Under the pieces are notes generated by a model. The model was given only the letters and a program-made list of their open reading frames with translations, made no database searches and had not been told where the DNA came from. From positions 372,001-436,000 of the forward strand of contig NZ_CP020950.1 of the NCBI RefSeq assembly GCF_000172795.2: a stretch of 64,000 bases of DNA, written 5' to 3'. The position numbers and the translations under genes are program-made. Numbering within the stretch: position 1 is the stretch's first letter; every line of letters starts with the position of its first letter. The stretch is from Rhizobium sp. CIAT894. Its GTDB lineage: Bacteria > Pseudomonadota > Alphaproteobacteria > Rhizobiales > Rhizobiaceae. This document shows, one piece after another, positions 10,808 to 20,533 of the stretch.

Positions 10808-11065
10808 ATGAGCCTTGATTACGAGAATGACAGCGTTTTGCATGAAAAGCTCATTGCGGAAGTGTTAGCGCAATATCCAGACAAGGCGGCGAAGCGCCGC
10901 AAGAAGCACCTCAGTGTCGCAACGAGCGGCGATGAGCCTGGCGACGAGCCGAAGGCCCTTTCCGAATGCGACGTCAAATCGAACATCAAGTCCATTCCGG
11001 GCGTGGCACGTGCCCAATGGGACCCAGCTTTCGAGGGAAAAAAACGTGTCAAATATTGTATGTGA
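10808..11065 (+). pseudogene. nifD: Truncated nifD (first 66 codons)
   Basis: The first 66 codons equal nifD copy 2 ([20 protein letters not shown] to IKSIPGV), with the same ribosome site GAAAGGGGCAGGGGCCC. After codon 66 the sequence diverges abruptly at 11006 and the frame runs 20 more unrelated codons to a stop. All cluster ligands are absent, so the product cannot form MoFe protein. The breakpoint coincides with the end of the long repeat. Confidence 0.9.
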
Positions 11066-11149
11066 ACGTGACACGGACTGCAGGCGAAAGTCTTTGCGCG
11101 CACCGTCGTCGATTTTCGTTCCGAACACAAATAGCGGGGCGCAGTTGCC

Positions 11150-12439
11150 TTGGTATACTATCTACCCAACAATACAGGAGTTTTCTCCAGAAATCGGCGC
11201 CACACTTATGAGCAATGGCTGAGAAGCCAGGGAACTGATGACGCTGTCTCGCTCTATCTCCACATTCCATTCTGCCGCTCGATGTGCTGGTATTGTGGTT
11301 TTCCGACTAGCATCACTCGTCGGGACACTTTGATAACCGATTATCTAGCAATGCTGCGCGAGGAAATCCGCCTGGTCGCCGAGCAAGTGCCGCAGGCACT
11401 CTCCGTGGGTGACGTGCACTTTGGCGGCGGATCCCCGACCATTATGCCATCGGCAGACTTCCTGTCGCTAATGGAACTCCTGCGCGGCCGTTTTGCGCTT
11501 GAGCGAGGTGCAACCATTGCCGTTGAGGTCGACCCGCGCACGTTCACCACCGATATGGCCGAAGCCCTAGAAAGAACCGGTGTGAATCGCGCAAGCGTCG
11601 GTGTGCAGAGCTTCGATCCCGTCGTACAAAAAGCGATCAACCGGATTCAGAGCGAGGCGCAAGTGATGACCGCCGTCGAAAACCTCCGCCTGCATGGGGT
11701 CAGGCGTATCAATTTCGACTTGATGTTCGGTTTGCCGAACCAAACCGTCCAGTCCTGTCTCGAGAGCGCTATGTTAGCTATTGCGATGCGTCCCGACCGC
11801 CTCGCGGTTTTCGGTTATTCCCACGTTCCATCTTTTCGAAAAAATCAGCGCTTGATTGACACAGCAGCACTGCCCGATATAGCCGCGCGAGCTGAGCAGG
11901 CCTCAGCCATGGCCGATACGTTAGTTGCAGCAGGCTATCTGCAAATTGGTCTCGACCATTTTGCTTTGCCGGATGACGAGCTTGCAATAGCACAGAGAGC
12001 TGGTCGTCTGCGCCGAAATTCGCTTGGTTACTCTGCCGAAACCTGCTCAACTGTCATCGGTTTGGGCGCGTCCGCCATTGGTCGTTGCGGCGACGGTTAC
12101 GTTCAAAACGATCTCACGCAAAGCTGTTATAACCGGCACATAGCATCCGGCCGCTTGGCGATCTCAAGGGGCTACCGTTTAGCTACCGAGGATCGCGTAA
12201 GAGCTGCAATCATCGAACAGCTCATGTGCTACTTGGAGGCGGACATATCAGCAATCTGTACGGCTCAGGGATTTGATCAGACCCATCTAGTGAGTTCAGC
12301 TAAGCAGCTAGAGATTCTGGCTGAGGATGGGATCGTTGAGTTTGACAACGGTTTAGTCCGTGTGCGGCACGAACGTCGCTCTGCCCTTCGCCATGTCGCT
12401 GCCGCGTTCGATGCTTATCTTGGCCGCCAGCCGATCTAG
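11150..12439 (+). CDS. hemN: HemN-like oxygen-independent coproporphyrinogen III oxidase, N-terminus out of frame
   Basis: A radical-SAM enzyme of haem synthesis: SLYLHIPFCRSMCWYCGFPT holds the CxxxCxxC cluster motif, followed by HFGGGSPT and FDLMFGLPNQ. It parallels the intact hemN at 38888-40240. The usual N-terminal motif VPRYTSYPT is present as LPWYTIYPTIQEFSPEIGA in another frame and joins this frame only if one base is missing near 11202. As written, translation would start at 11150 with an unrelated 19-residue leader, so the gene may be inactive or may carry a sequence error. It lies directly after the truncated nifD. Confidence 0.75.
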   Translation: MVYYLPNNTGVFSRNRRHTYEQWLRSQGTDDAVSLYLHIPFCRSMCWYCGFPTSITRRDTLITDYLAMLREEIRLVAEQVPQALSVGDVHFGGGSPTIMPSADFLSLMELLRGRFALERGATIAVEVDPRTFTTDMAEALERTGVNRASVGVQSFDPVVQKAINRIQSEAQVMTAVENLRLHGVRRINFDLMFGLPNQTVQSCLESAMLAIAMRPDRLAVFGYSHVPSFRKNQRLIDTAALPDIAARAEQASAMADTLVAAGYLQIGLDHFALPDDELAIAQRAGRLRRNSLGYSAETCSTVIGLGASAIGRCGDGYVQNDLTQSCYNRHIASGRLAISRGYRLATEDRVRAAIIEQLMCYLEADISAICTAQGFDQTHLVSSAKQLEILAEDGIVEFDNGLVRVRHERRSALRHVAAAFDAYLGRQPI

Positions 12440-12564
12440 ACTGGCAAACGGAGGACCTTGGAGTGATCACTTAATCGAGTTCGAGTTCGTCGAGATGTTA
12501 GGCAGGAGGCAAGCCCCCAATTGCTCGATTTTAAATCGATCGCTGAATTCGCAGTCCATGGCAT

Positions 12565-12842
12565 GTGTCGGTCTCGATCGCGTCACAGTTCAGCTCTCGC
12601 CACTGGCAAAGAAATCCGCCGTCAAATATCGTGAAAGGTCTGGCGCAGCACGGCTTCACCGGCTCGGTTGCGCGCGCCAACTTGAAGCAGGCGACACCTT
12701 CGTTCAAAACGGACCAGACGCCCGGACAGTTCAGCTTGACGCCACCAATGCGGCTTCGATTGCGCAGGCGGCGGAGACGCGCATCCAGGAAACCTGCGGC
12801 AGGCTCGATGTTCACGGTGGCGATCGAGCGCGGTTAAATGCC
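12565..12842 (+). pseudogene. Short-chain dehydrogenase remnant
   Basis: Two frames together read as the first third of an SDR: NIVKGLAQHGFT in one, then DARTVQLDATNAASIAQAAE and CGRLDV in another. No glycine-rich motif or catalytic YxxxK can be completed, and stops follow. It is a decayed fragment with no clear partner in the window. Confidence 0.5.
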
Positions 12843-12989
12843 TAGAACATGGCCTAAACACTCTTGTCGTTGATCTCGACGAAATGGGACCGTGTTCGGA
12901 CCCCAATTATTTGTCCTTGCCGTACACAGGTGATGCTGCCGCTGGCTCCACTACATGCCCAGGGCGACAGGTTGTTGCACTGCGACAGG

Positions 12990-13529
12990 TCACCGTTCAA
13001 ACCGCTCCAGCATTGTTCTCAACTGCGCGTTTTGCAGCCTTAGCTTTCTGGCTAGCTGCCTCCTGAGCACCCTGATGTCTTCGTCGAGGCTCATCTGGTC
13101 CGCAGTGTGAACTGCCGGGGCAGCGTTTGCAATCGCGGCTGATGCCTTCTTACGCGGGGCGACCTCGAGAGTTCGCTCGAGCCTCGTAGCATCGTGCCCA
13201 GCGGCGATGTCGGTACTAAGCCCGCCGAATGGAGGTGGATCGGCCGCCTCAACGTTTTTGGCATCTTGGCCTTCGACCTGATCGTGGCCACCGATTCCGA
13301 CTTCCTTAGAAACAACAAACTCGGTGGAAATTGCAGGAGAATGGCCGTGACGGGGAGGCCCCTCGCTTGCCGGTCGAACGGCGCTTATCAGGCTCTTCTC
13401 GGCAGGCGTTTCGGTCGGACCGGCAATGGCCAATGTGTCCGGCGTAACCTTCTGGTCCGAGCCGTTTTCTCGCTTTTGTTCGCGACCCGGTGAGATCAGT
13501 CGGGCAAGAAGTTTCCAGGGAGACGCCAT
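12990..13529 (-). CDS. SyrB-related protein with C-terminal coiled coil
   Basis: A 179-residue protein starting MASPWKLLARLISPGREQKR has a long low-complexity middle rich in E, A and P, and ends in a short charged helix, MSLDEDIRVLRRQLARKLRLQNAQLRTMLE, of which only the pattern matters: heptads of L/R typical of a coiled coil. The tail resembles the end of SyrB proteins. It lies 128 bases downstream of the larger SyrB-like gene on the same strand, so the two may form one unit. SyrB is known in Sinorhizobium as a repressor of syrM; here the role is inferred. Confidence 0.55.
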   Translation of the reverse strand: MASPWKLLARLISPGREQKRENGSDQKVTPDTLAIAGPTETPAEKSLISAVRPASEGPPRHGHSPAISTEFVVSKEVGIGGHDQVEGQDAKNVEAADPPPFGGLSTDIAAGHDATRLERTLEVAPRKKASAAIANAAPAVHTADQMSLDEDIRVLRRQLARKLRLQNAQLRTMLERFER

Positions 13530-13657
13530 CTATCCGACCTCGCGTTTTATCCCGCAAGCAGGCAGTGAGTTTGGGGTCCGGCAACAGCATTACCGTTGCC
13601 GAATTGTTTGTCTCGATAAGAATGTAGATCCGGTCGCTTATTGACCGGCTGCTTATA

Positions 13658-14386
13658 TCAATCGAGCTTGAGCCGTTTGCGCAGATCTTCATTTTCAGCG
13701 CGAAGTTTTCCAGCAAGAAGCTTGCGCAGCCGCTGATTTTCCTCTTCCAACTGCAAAAGGTCTGCCATTTCATCGCTCGCCGTCATCGGGGCAGCCGGCG
13801 CTGCCTGCACAGCCTTTGGAGCACGGCGCACAGGTGCGCGTTTGGCGCTCGCCGTGGCTTCGATAGCCTTTGTCTTGCGCCCTCTCCTCTTCACACCACC
13901 GTCCCCGGCCAGCGCAGCTGCCGGCTCTGCCGTAGCGTCAGCTAACGCGGTCTCGAGTGCCGCGACTTTTTTGGCGCGCGGTTTGCGCTGTTTCTTCGGC
14001 GCATTAGGCGTTTCGACAACGGTCTGTCCATCGACCTTGGTTGTCGTATTAGTCTCGTCGGCCATGCTCATCTCCTGTGTATCTGATGCAGTTGTCGACG
14101 GCCCGAGAGGCGCTGTCAACAACTGCTCGGCCTGATCTTGTTCCGGCAAAGACATTTCGCTGTCGGGTTTGCCACTCTGAGAGCTACCTGACAGAAAAGG
14201 CAATGCCTCTTCCTCTAGATCGCGCGCGACTGACTTTAGATCCACATTGCCCCAGATCGAGTTCGATCTGGCATCAAGTTTTCGCCTGCCGTTCTTGTAC
14301 TCGACGGCAAAACTGCGTTGCACTTTTTTCAATATAAGAGGCCTTGGAGAATCCACGGGGTGGCTGATGTTATGCTGGAACAGCAC
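13658..14386 (-). CDS. SyrB-like transcriptional regulator
   Basis: The frame encodes 242 residues. An N-terminal part has NSIWGNVDLKSVARDLEEEA, the middle is lysine- and alanine-rich (KKQRKPRAKKVAALE, RRGRKTKA, AKRAPVRRAPKA) like a DNA-binding histone-type tail, and the end LLQLEEENQRLRKLLAGKLR is a coiled coil. The basic middle and tail match SyrB. A second start at 14065 (MADETNTTTK) with AGGAG upstream would give a 135-residue SyrB-sized product, and either or both may be used. The likely role is repression of nodulation-regulator genes. The gene is convergent with the nolO region. Confidence 0.65.
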   Translation of the reverse strand: MLFQHNISHPVDSPRPLILKKVQRSFAVEYKNGRRKLDARSNSIWGNVDLKSVARDLEEEALPFLSGSSQSGKPDSEMSLPEQDQAEQLLTAPLGPSTTASDTQEMSMADETNTTTKVDGQTVVETPNAPKKQRKPRAKKVAALETALADATAEPAAALAGDGGVKRRGRKTKAIEATASAKRAPVRRAPKAVQAAPAAPMTASDEMADLLQLEEENQRLRKLLAGKLRAENEDLRKRLKLD

Positions 14387-14879
14387 GAATAGCGCCTACC
14401 GGACTACCAGTCTATACCCACGGTCTAGCCTGAGGCCAATTTTTTAGCGCCGCATTATTTTTTGGAGTTACCGCGGCCTCTGCCGATTTATCGTCCCGGT
14501 CCCTAAAGTGGTGAAGGAGCCGCGCACCAACCCAGGCTTCTCCTTCGTCGGCTGGCGCTTCAAAGACCAGATGCTGCGCACTTACGCCGGGGAAAATGTT
14601 GAAGCGCTTGGCCCACGTTTCGCGGCACTCGCAGCGGCGGTGCTGACCAAGACCGAACGCAGTTTCCTTGCAGCTAGCGCCGCCATTAGGCTCATTGATG
14701 TGCCGAGACGAACATGCGGCTTGGCTTTGTCGGCTGAAACAAGAGTAGCGAAGGAGTGTTGCTTTTATGACAAGACACGAGGAGTTTGTCGGTCGAATGT
14801 CACAGGCGGATCTGCCTTGCACACGGCCGCCATAGAGAGAAGGATGGGGTCGCCGCTCGCTTCACTGCTGAGTCACGCC
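14387..14879. other. Region without recognisable gene
   Basis: Reading frames cross here on both strands (for example 14412-14822 minus and 14508-14924 plus), but none shows a domain or coding signs, and the plus frame runs through the nod box. It is treated as non-coding or decayed DNA. Confidence 0.4.
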
Positions 14880-14926
14880 ATCGTTTTCGTGAATGCATTC
14901 CATCCAAACAATCGATTTTACTGATC
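14880..14926 (+). promoter_or_regulatory. nod box in front of nodA remnant / nolO
   Basis: This is a 47-base NodD-binding element ending in ATCCAAACAATCGATTTTAC, the most conserved half of the nod box, with the GTGAATG half about 25 bases upstream. It points right, 67 bases before the start of the nodA remnant, and is the only visible promoter for nolO and noeI. Confidence 0.85.
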
Positions 14927-14992
14927 GAAACGGTTGCCATTAGAAGACGCTGAAGAAGCGTTTTGTAAAAGCCGTAATTCGGAGTTCTTAAA

Positions 14993-15091
14993 ATGGGTCC
15001 TCGGGTGCCGTGGAGACTGTGCTGGGAAAACGAGATGAGGCAGTCGGTCTGCTGCCTGGTCTCGATCGTTATCTTGCGCTCGACGTGATCG
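14993..15091 (+). pseudogene. nodA: nodA 5' remnant
   Basis: An ATG with GGAG upstream opens MGPRVPWRLCWENEMRQS, matching the NodA start ([18 protein letters not shown] in the intact copy at 50172-50759). After about 18 codons homology ends and the frame stops at 15091. With the nod box 67 bases upstream, as for real nodA genes, this shows that a nod-box-nodA unit once stood here. Confidence 0.75.
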
Positions 15092-15684
15092 GGTAGAATC
15101 TTGGTCGTTGCTTCTCGACGTTTCAGTGGGCTCTCACGGGACGCACTTTTGCCCCGGTCGATGCCGCCTCCTATTCGTCTTCACCGCGCGCTGGTCATCT
15201 TTCTACTGCTTCCCCTTCTAGCGTTTGTTGCAGATCGGTTCTCACGCCGTGGGCGCCGTTCGACGTGATTATCAATGGCGGCCCCACCGCGTGGGAGCTG
15301 AGTTCGGTGCTGGCGCATATGCGAATGACGGAGGCCGGCGGCGGAATTCTGTGTGCTATGCCTCGGAGCCAACGCAGGCGCACTCGCCGCTGCAAGGATA
15401 CGGTCTGCGACCTTTGCAGCGACCACCAAACGTCGTTGTGGCTGTCGGGCGGAAAGATGAAGGACTGGGTAATGTGGATACGTTACGCGGCGTTACTGCC
15501 GCAAATGCTTCGGTCTGGGGCTCTGTTAGCGCCGATTGTCGGCAATCTCACCGATCCGGTCACGATCTGATTTCGGCTTCGACCCGTGAGCTCTAGCTGC
15601 ACTGTCAAGCGCCACCCTATGAAACTGCGAAAGCCGGTGGCCAGACCAGAGCGACCTACCTTTCGAAACGAACTGGAGAGCAAC
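15092..15684. other. Region between nodA remnant and nolO
   Basis: Two plus-strand frames of about 100-120 codons lie at 15225-15596, but neither shows a known domain or a ribosome site. If the nod box drives nolO, this is a roughly 600-base transcribed leader made of decayed sequence. Confidence 0.4.
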
Positions 15685-17741
15685 ATGCTGTGTCTAGGGC
15701 TCAGTGGCGGTCTAAGCAGAGTCTACGAAAATTCGTTCGATCTACCGAACACCTTTATGCACGATGGGGCTGCGGTTCTCGTTCGCGACGGGCGAGTGAT
15801 AGCGGCGGTCGAGGAGGAGCGCCTTAACCGGACAAGCACTCCAACAAGTTACCAACGCGTTCGATTCAATATTGCCTCGCATCTGCAGGTGTTCACCTGA
15901 GCGACATCGACCGCATCGCGTATTATGCGACCGAGGCCTATTGCAACGCTGTGCTCGAGCGCGTGCGCCTCTCTCACCCAAGTACCCCAATACCGGACGC
16001 GAGACTGTTGTTGTGCGGATTACTCGGGCAAGAATTTGGTGCCGAAATTGATCCCTCACGTGTGTCGTTCGTGAGCCACCATATGTCGCACGCGGTGAGC
16101 TCGTTTTTCATGTCGGGCTTCGAGCGAAGTTTGGTCCTCTCAATTGACGGCGGTGGAGACTTTCTTTCGGGGCTTTTGGCGATTGGTTCCAGCACGGAGA
16201 TTGAGCCACTCGTGACATTTCCGGAGAATGATTCTCTAGGGCTGCTATACTTGGAAACGATCCGCTACCTAGGTTATGGCGCGTTCGATGAATATAAGAT
16301 CATGGGTCTGGCACCTTACGGCAATCCCGCTTCGTACCGCGAGATCTTCGAACAATTTTACGAACTCCTAGACGACGGTGGTTATCGGGTCCATCTCGAC
16401 CGAGTTGGTCCTACGTTGCTCAGTAACATTCAAATACGCCAGAAAGGCATGCCGTTCACGCAGCAGCATAAAGATGTGAGTGCTTCACTGCAGGAAGCAC
16501 TGGAACGGATCGTGTTCCACGTCCTACGGCATTACACCAAGGTTACGGGCATCGAACGACTGTGTTTGGCCGGAGGAGTGGCTCACAACTGCACTTTGAA
16601 TGGCAAGCTGCTGTACTCGGGGATGTTTGACGACATCTTCGTGCAACCGGCTGCCCATGACGCTGGCTGCGCACTAGGCGCCGCATTGATGGCGTCTCAT
16701 GATCTGGGGCATCCGGCACCTCGTGAGCGTTTGCAAAACGTCTATTGGGGACCCGACCTGGAGAGCGAAGGAAGCGTGGAGGAGGAACTTTTTGCTTGGG
16801 GCCAGCATCTCGAAATTGAACGGAGTGATGACGTGACAGGCAAAGCAGCCGATTGGATTGCGGATGGCGCCGTGATCGCCTGGGTGCAGGGGCGTTCGGA
16901 GTTCGGTCCACGGGCGCTAGGCAACCGGAGTATTCTTGCTGATCCGAGGCCGGCGTCAAACAAGGATCGAATTAATATGATGGTCAAGAAGCGGGAAGGC
17001 TACCGCCCATTTGCTCCCTCGGTATTGGAGGAGGACGCCGTGGAATTTTTTGATCTGCCAGGTACCTTGCGCAAATTTCCTTTTATGAATTTCGTAGTGT
17101 CTGTGCGCGAACCCAAGCGTAGTTCGCTAGGCGCCATCACGCACGTAGATGGTACGGCTCGTTTGCAGACAGTGTCACGCGAGACAAATCCCGCATATTG
17201 GGAGCTAATCAATGCTTTCGGGAAGCGAACCGGCGTTCCGATCTTGCTCAACACGTCGTTTAACAACAACGCCGAGCCGGTAGTGGATTCGGTTAGGGAT
17301 GCCGTAACGACTTTTTTGACGACCGACCTGGATGCACTTGTCATCGGTCCATTTCTCGTCAAGAAGCGAATCTCAACGATGGAGGAGTGGAATAAACTAG
17401 CAGTTTCCTTGCCACCTTACGCAAGTCTCCATCAGGCGCGTGCATATTCCACCCTGGATCGGCAAGAGACTGTATGTGAGATCCGCACAGGCGCCTCCAG
17501 CCTGCAGGCCGTGCGTATTTCACCGGGGTTGTTTGAACAGCTAATTAGGATTGAGGGAGAAGCCCTGGTTGGCGACATTTTGGATGGAATCGCGCCTGTT
17601 TCAGGTAGTCGTGAGACTTTCCTAAATGAACTTCGGCAGATTTGGGAGCAGCGTTGCATATGCTTAAGCCCGGTACGTGGCCGCAAATCACAGGTATCCG
17701 TCCCCGCTGAGGCCTCGGTGACTAGTGGGCTTTCAGCATAG
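15685..17741 (+). pseudogene. nolO: nolO, Nod-factor carbamoyltransferase, with one frameshift
   Basis: It begins MLCLGLSGGLSRVYENSFDL with AVEEERLNR, the NolO/NodU-type carbamoyltransferase start. At about 15829 one base seems to be lost; restoring it gives KHSNKLPT, then CLASAGVHLSDIDRIAYYAT, in the frame that continues open to 17741. The large frame (from 15951) has the HxxxH-type metal site SHHMSHAVSSFF, DGGGDFLSG, and the C-terminal YrdC-type region with GRSEFGPRALGNRSIL and PILLNTSFNNNAEPVV. NolO adds a carbamoyl group to the non-reducing sugar of Nod factors. The break may be real or a sequencing error; a truncated protein would lack the first metal ligands. Confidence 0.85.
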
Positions 17742-17935
17742 CTTGGGGTCGCTTCGTTACGCCAAACAAACTCGCGAATAACAAAGCCCGCGACCGACAA
17801 TGCGCCGTGCCCACCTAATCGCACGGCGACGCGTCAACAACCATGTCGAAAGAAGGGCCAAATGGCTCGGTATTTCAGTGATATCCTGCCCGAGCTCGTT
17901 CAGCAGGGGCACTTCGAAAAGTTAAGGAGACTGTG

Positions 17936-18592
17936 ATGGATCCGGTGTGTGAGTTAAACGTACATCGACAGATCGTTTCGCTTCTCGATAAGCCTAACCC
18001 TGTAATCTTTGACATTGGGTGCAATGACGGAAGCGATGCTCAACGCTTTCTGCGCCTTCTTCCGAGCGCCCAGCTCTATTGCTTTGAGCCAGACCCCAGA
18101 GCCGCTGCACGCTTCAAGGAGAAAATGGGTTCTGATCGGGATCGGATGAGGCTATCCGAGGTTGCGATCAGCGACCGAAACGGGATGATCGAGTTTCATC
18201 CCAGCAATGGCAATGACAGCGCTAAGGAATGGGATCTCTCGGGCTCGATACGCCGTCCCAAGAACCATCTTTCTGAGTACGAGTGGGTTCGGTTTGACCC
18301 TCCGATTTCGGTTGAGACTAGGAGGCTGGATGACTGGTGCAGCGAAGCTGGCCTAGAGAATATAGATCTCATCTGGATGGATGTGCAGGGAGCCGAGGCC
18401 GACGTTATTGCCGGTGGCAATCAGATCCTGATGAGAACGCGTTACATATATACTGAGGATAGTGATCATGAGCTTTATGAAGGCCAGCTTCCCCTGCGCG
18501 CCATTCTTGAGCTCTTACCTTCCTTCCAGATGGTAGTTGAGTATCCCCGAGGAGTGGAGGGTGACGTTTTGCTTAAAAACACAAGCCTATAG
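17936..18592 (+). CDS. noeI: NoeI, Nod-factor fucose 2-O-methyltransferase (FkbM family)
   Basis: A 218-residue SAM-dependent methyltransferase: VIFDIGCNDGSDAQRFLRLL is motif I, followed by LYCFEPDPRAAARFK and later DLIWMDVQGAEADVIAGG, the FkbM signature. The ATG at 17936 follows AAGGAG. In other rhizobia noeI lies directly after nolO, as here (195-base gap), and methylates the fucose attached by NodZ. With nodZ, noeL and nolK broken in this window, its substrate depends on fucosylation genes elsewhere. Confidence 0.82.
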   Translation: MDPVCELNVHRQIVSLLDKPNPVIFDIGCNDGSDAQRFLRLLPSAQLYCFEPDPRAAARFKEKMGSDRDRMRLSEVAISDRNGMIEFHPSNGNDSAKEWDLSGSIRRPKNHLSEYEWVRFDPPISVETRRLDDWCSEAGLENIDLIWMDVQGAEADVIAGGNQILMRTRYIYTEDSDHELYEGQLPLRAILELLPSFQMVVEYPRGVEGDVLLKNTSL

Positions 18593-18667
18593 CCGGTTCC
18601 CTTTTTGGGATTCAAGAACCGCGCCGAGTTTGCCGGAGGCTTCAACTCATGAGAGATTGGAGCCGAT

Positions 18668-18990
18668 ATGAGCAAGACAACGAACAAATTCTCGCCTGAA
18701 GTCCGTGAGCGTGCCATCCGCATGGTGCTGGATCACGAAGCCGAGCACCCCGCGCGGTGGGCTGCCGCTTCATCTATCGCGGCCCAGATCGGCTGCTCGC
18801 CGGCCACGCACGCTACACGAATGGGTGAAGAAGACCGAGGTCGATAGCGGTAAGCGAGCAGGCCGGCCGAACGATGTCGCCGAGATTATGAAGGCTCTTG
18901 AGCGGGAGAGCCGCGAGCTTCGTCAGGCCAACGAGATTCTGCGCAAAGCGTCGGCGTATTTTGCCCAGGCGAAACCTGCCACCGGAAAAG
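18668..18990 (+). mobile_element. IS3-family orfA remnant
   Basis: [20 protein letters not shown] is an IS3 transposase helix-turn-helix start. A frameshift near 18812 moves the rest ([40 protein letters not shown]) into another frame. The orfA is cut at about 18972, where it joins istB sequence directly, and no orfB follows. Confidence 0.75.
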
Positions 18991-19560
18991 ACGCTCGACA
19001 GCTTTGATTTTGATGCAGTCCCTATGGTCTCCAAGGCCCAGGTCATGGCCATTGCCGCTGGCGACAGCTGGGTCGCGAAAGGTGCCAATATCCTCATGTT
19101 CGGTCCGCCGGGCGGCGGAAAGAGCCATCTCGCCGCGGCCCTCGACCTCGCGCTGATCGAGAACGGTTGCGGGTGCTGTTCACTCGCACGACCAACCTCG
19201 TCCAGAAACTGCAGGTCGTACCGCGTGAACTCCAGATCGAATCCGCCGTCGCAAAGCTCGACAAGTTCGATCTGCTTATCCTCGACGACCTGGCCTACGT
19301 CACTAGGACCAGGCCGAAACCCGCGTGCTCTTCGAACTCATCTCCCAAGATATGAGCGGCGCTCCATCATCATCACCGCCAATCAGCCCTTTGGAGAATG
19401 GAACCGAGTCTTTCCGGACCCGGCCATGACGCTTGCCGCGGTGGACCGACTTGTTCATCACGCTACGATCATTCGAAATGAACGTCGAAAGCTAATGGCG
19501 ACGTTCCGCGATGGAAGCCAAACGTGGTCGACCCAGCTGGCTTGCGGCCATTACCTCTAT
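18985..19560 (+). mobile_element. IS21-family istB remnant
   Basis: The readable parts are [20 protein letters not shown], the Walker A motif [15 protein letters not shown], then after a frameshift [16 protein letters not shown] (Walker B), and after another [20 protein letters not shown]. Together they span most of the IstB helper ATPase in three frames. No istA is present. The element is dead. Confidence 0.75.
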
Positions 19561-19823
19561 CTCATTGCAAAACGATGACACTGAAACGTCAGGAATCCGG
19601 TCTTCTCCATACAAGGCAGCCGATCGAACAAAATGTCGTAGCCTGACGGGAGACGCAGGGGTGTCCCTCCCGCACGCGGCGCCCTTTGCTATCCCGGATG
19701 AAGGGGATGGCGGCAACGACATGCGCAAGCCCACTGAGGATAGAAGGACTGGGTGAAAAGGCGCCCCTGAAAACAGTGGGTTTGGCGACACTTGTTGGTT
19801 CGGGCAGGCAAGACGTCGTCTAC
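19561..19823. other. Intergenic region after IS debris
   Basis: No gene is recognisable; the region separates the IS remnants from the nolE nod box. Confidence 0.4.
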
Positions 19824-19870
19824 ATGCATCAAATGGATGACTCGCATTTAAACAATAGATTTCACCAATT
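19824..19870 (+). promoter_or_regulatory. nod box upstream of nolE
   Basis: A variant 47-base nod box with the half TGGATG, seven bases, then ATTTAAACAATAGATTTCAC and CAATT. It points right, 165 bases before nolE. Several consensus positions differ from the nodB-operon box, so NodD affinity may be lower. Confidence 0.7.
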
Positions 19871-20034
19871 TTCGCGGATGCTCCATAGACGGCCGTCTCC
19901 ACTCCACCGGGTATGATCCGTTGAAAGGCTCTCAACCAATCCAACAACGCCTGTAGCCCCGAAGCACTGGCGGCGGGAATGGCATCAATCCTACCTGGTA
20001 TCGCCTGGCCTTAGCCGAAGAAAGGAAACGTCTC

Positions 20035-20367
20035 ATGAAGGTTATTGGTTACTACGTCATCGTTGCAGCGTTGCTCGCATTGACATTGCGGGCCGGGCCG
20101 TCACTTGCAGCAGATGATCGTAACCAAGATTGTGGCCCGGCGGCAAGTGACCCCCGCGCAAACCTGAATGGTGCTGACAAAGCCCATTCAGCGGAGCACA
20201 CTCAAGACTTCAATTGCCAAGATACTCCTGCCGAAGAAGGTGAGTGCTACGAGTGCGTCTTACCCCCCGAAGTACATATTGAAGGCGCCGAAGTGATCGA
20301 CGTCGCAGACCGAAACTTTTATCCTCGGAAAACACTGCTACTCGCCAGAATGATCAGGCACCACTGA
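20035..20367 (+). CDS. nolE: NolE, small secreted nodulation protein
   Basis: The 110-residue product starts MKVIGYYVIVAALLALTLRA and has a signal-peptide cleavage site near SLAADD, so it is exported. The mature part is acidic and has four cysteines (QDCG, FNCQD, GECYECV). It is preceded by a nod box and followed 166 bases later by nodD1. This matches published work on biovar phaseoli, where nolE precedes nodD1 and its product is secreted. Its biochemical role is unknown. The ATG follows GAAAGGAAACGTCTC. Confidence 0.8.
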   Translation: MKVIGYYVIVAALLALTLRAGPSLAADDRNQDCGPAASDPRANLNGADKAHSAEHTQDFNCQDTPAEEGECYECVLPPEVHIEGAEVIDVADRNFYPRKTLLLARMIRHH

Positions 20368-20533
20368 ATCGTGTCGGTTGAAGGTAGCAGTAAGACCATC
20401 AAAGCCACGGCGGCTGGAACATCGATACTTTCTCAATTTTAGGCGACCCTTTGCTTGCTGATCTCTCGTGGCGCCGCACTGCGAGACCAAGCCTTTTCAC
20501 CTTTTATCTCGCCACCTCGCTATGGATGAAGAC

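Noticed and set aside
10984..11065. Possible new fusion protein from truncated nifD
   Set aside because: The added 20 residues look random and the product lacks every cluster ligand; it is better explained as a breakpoint.
14508..14924. 138-codon plus-strand frame before the nod box
   Set aside because: It runs through the nod box and shows no conserved motif, so it is more likely a chance frame.
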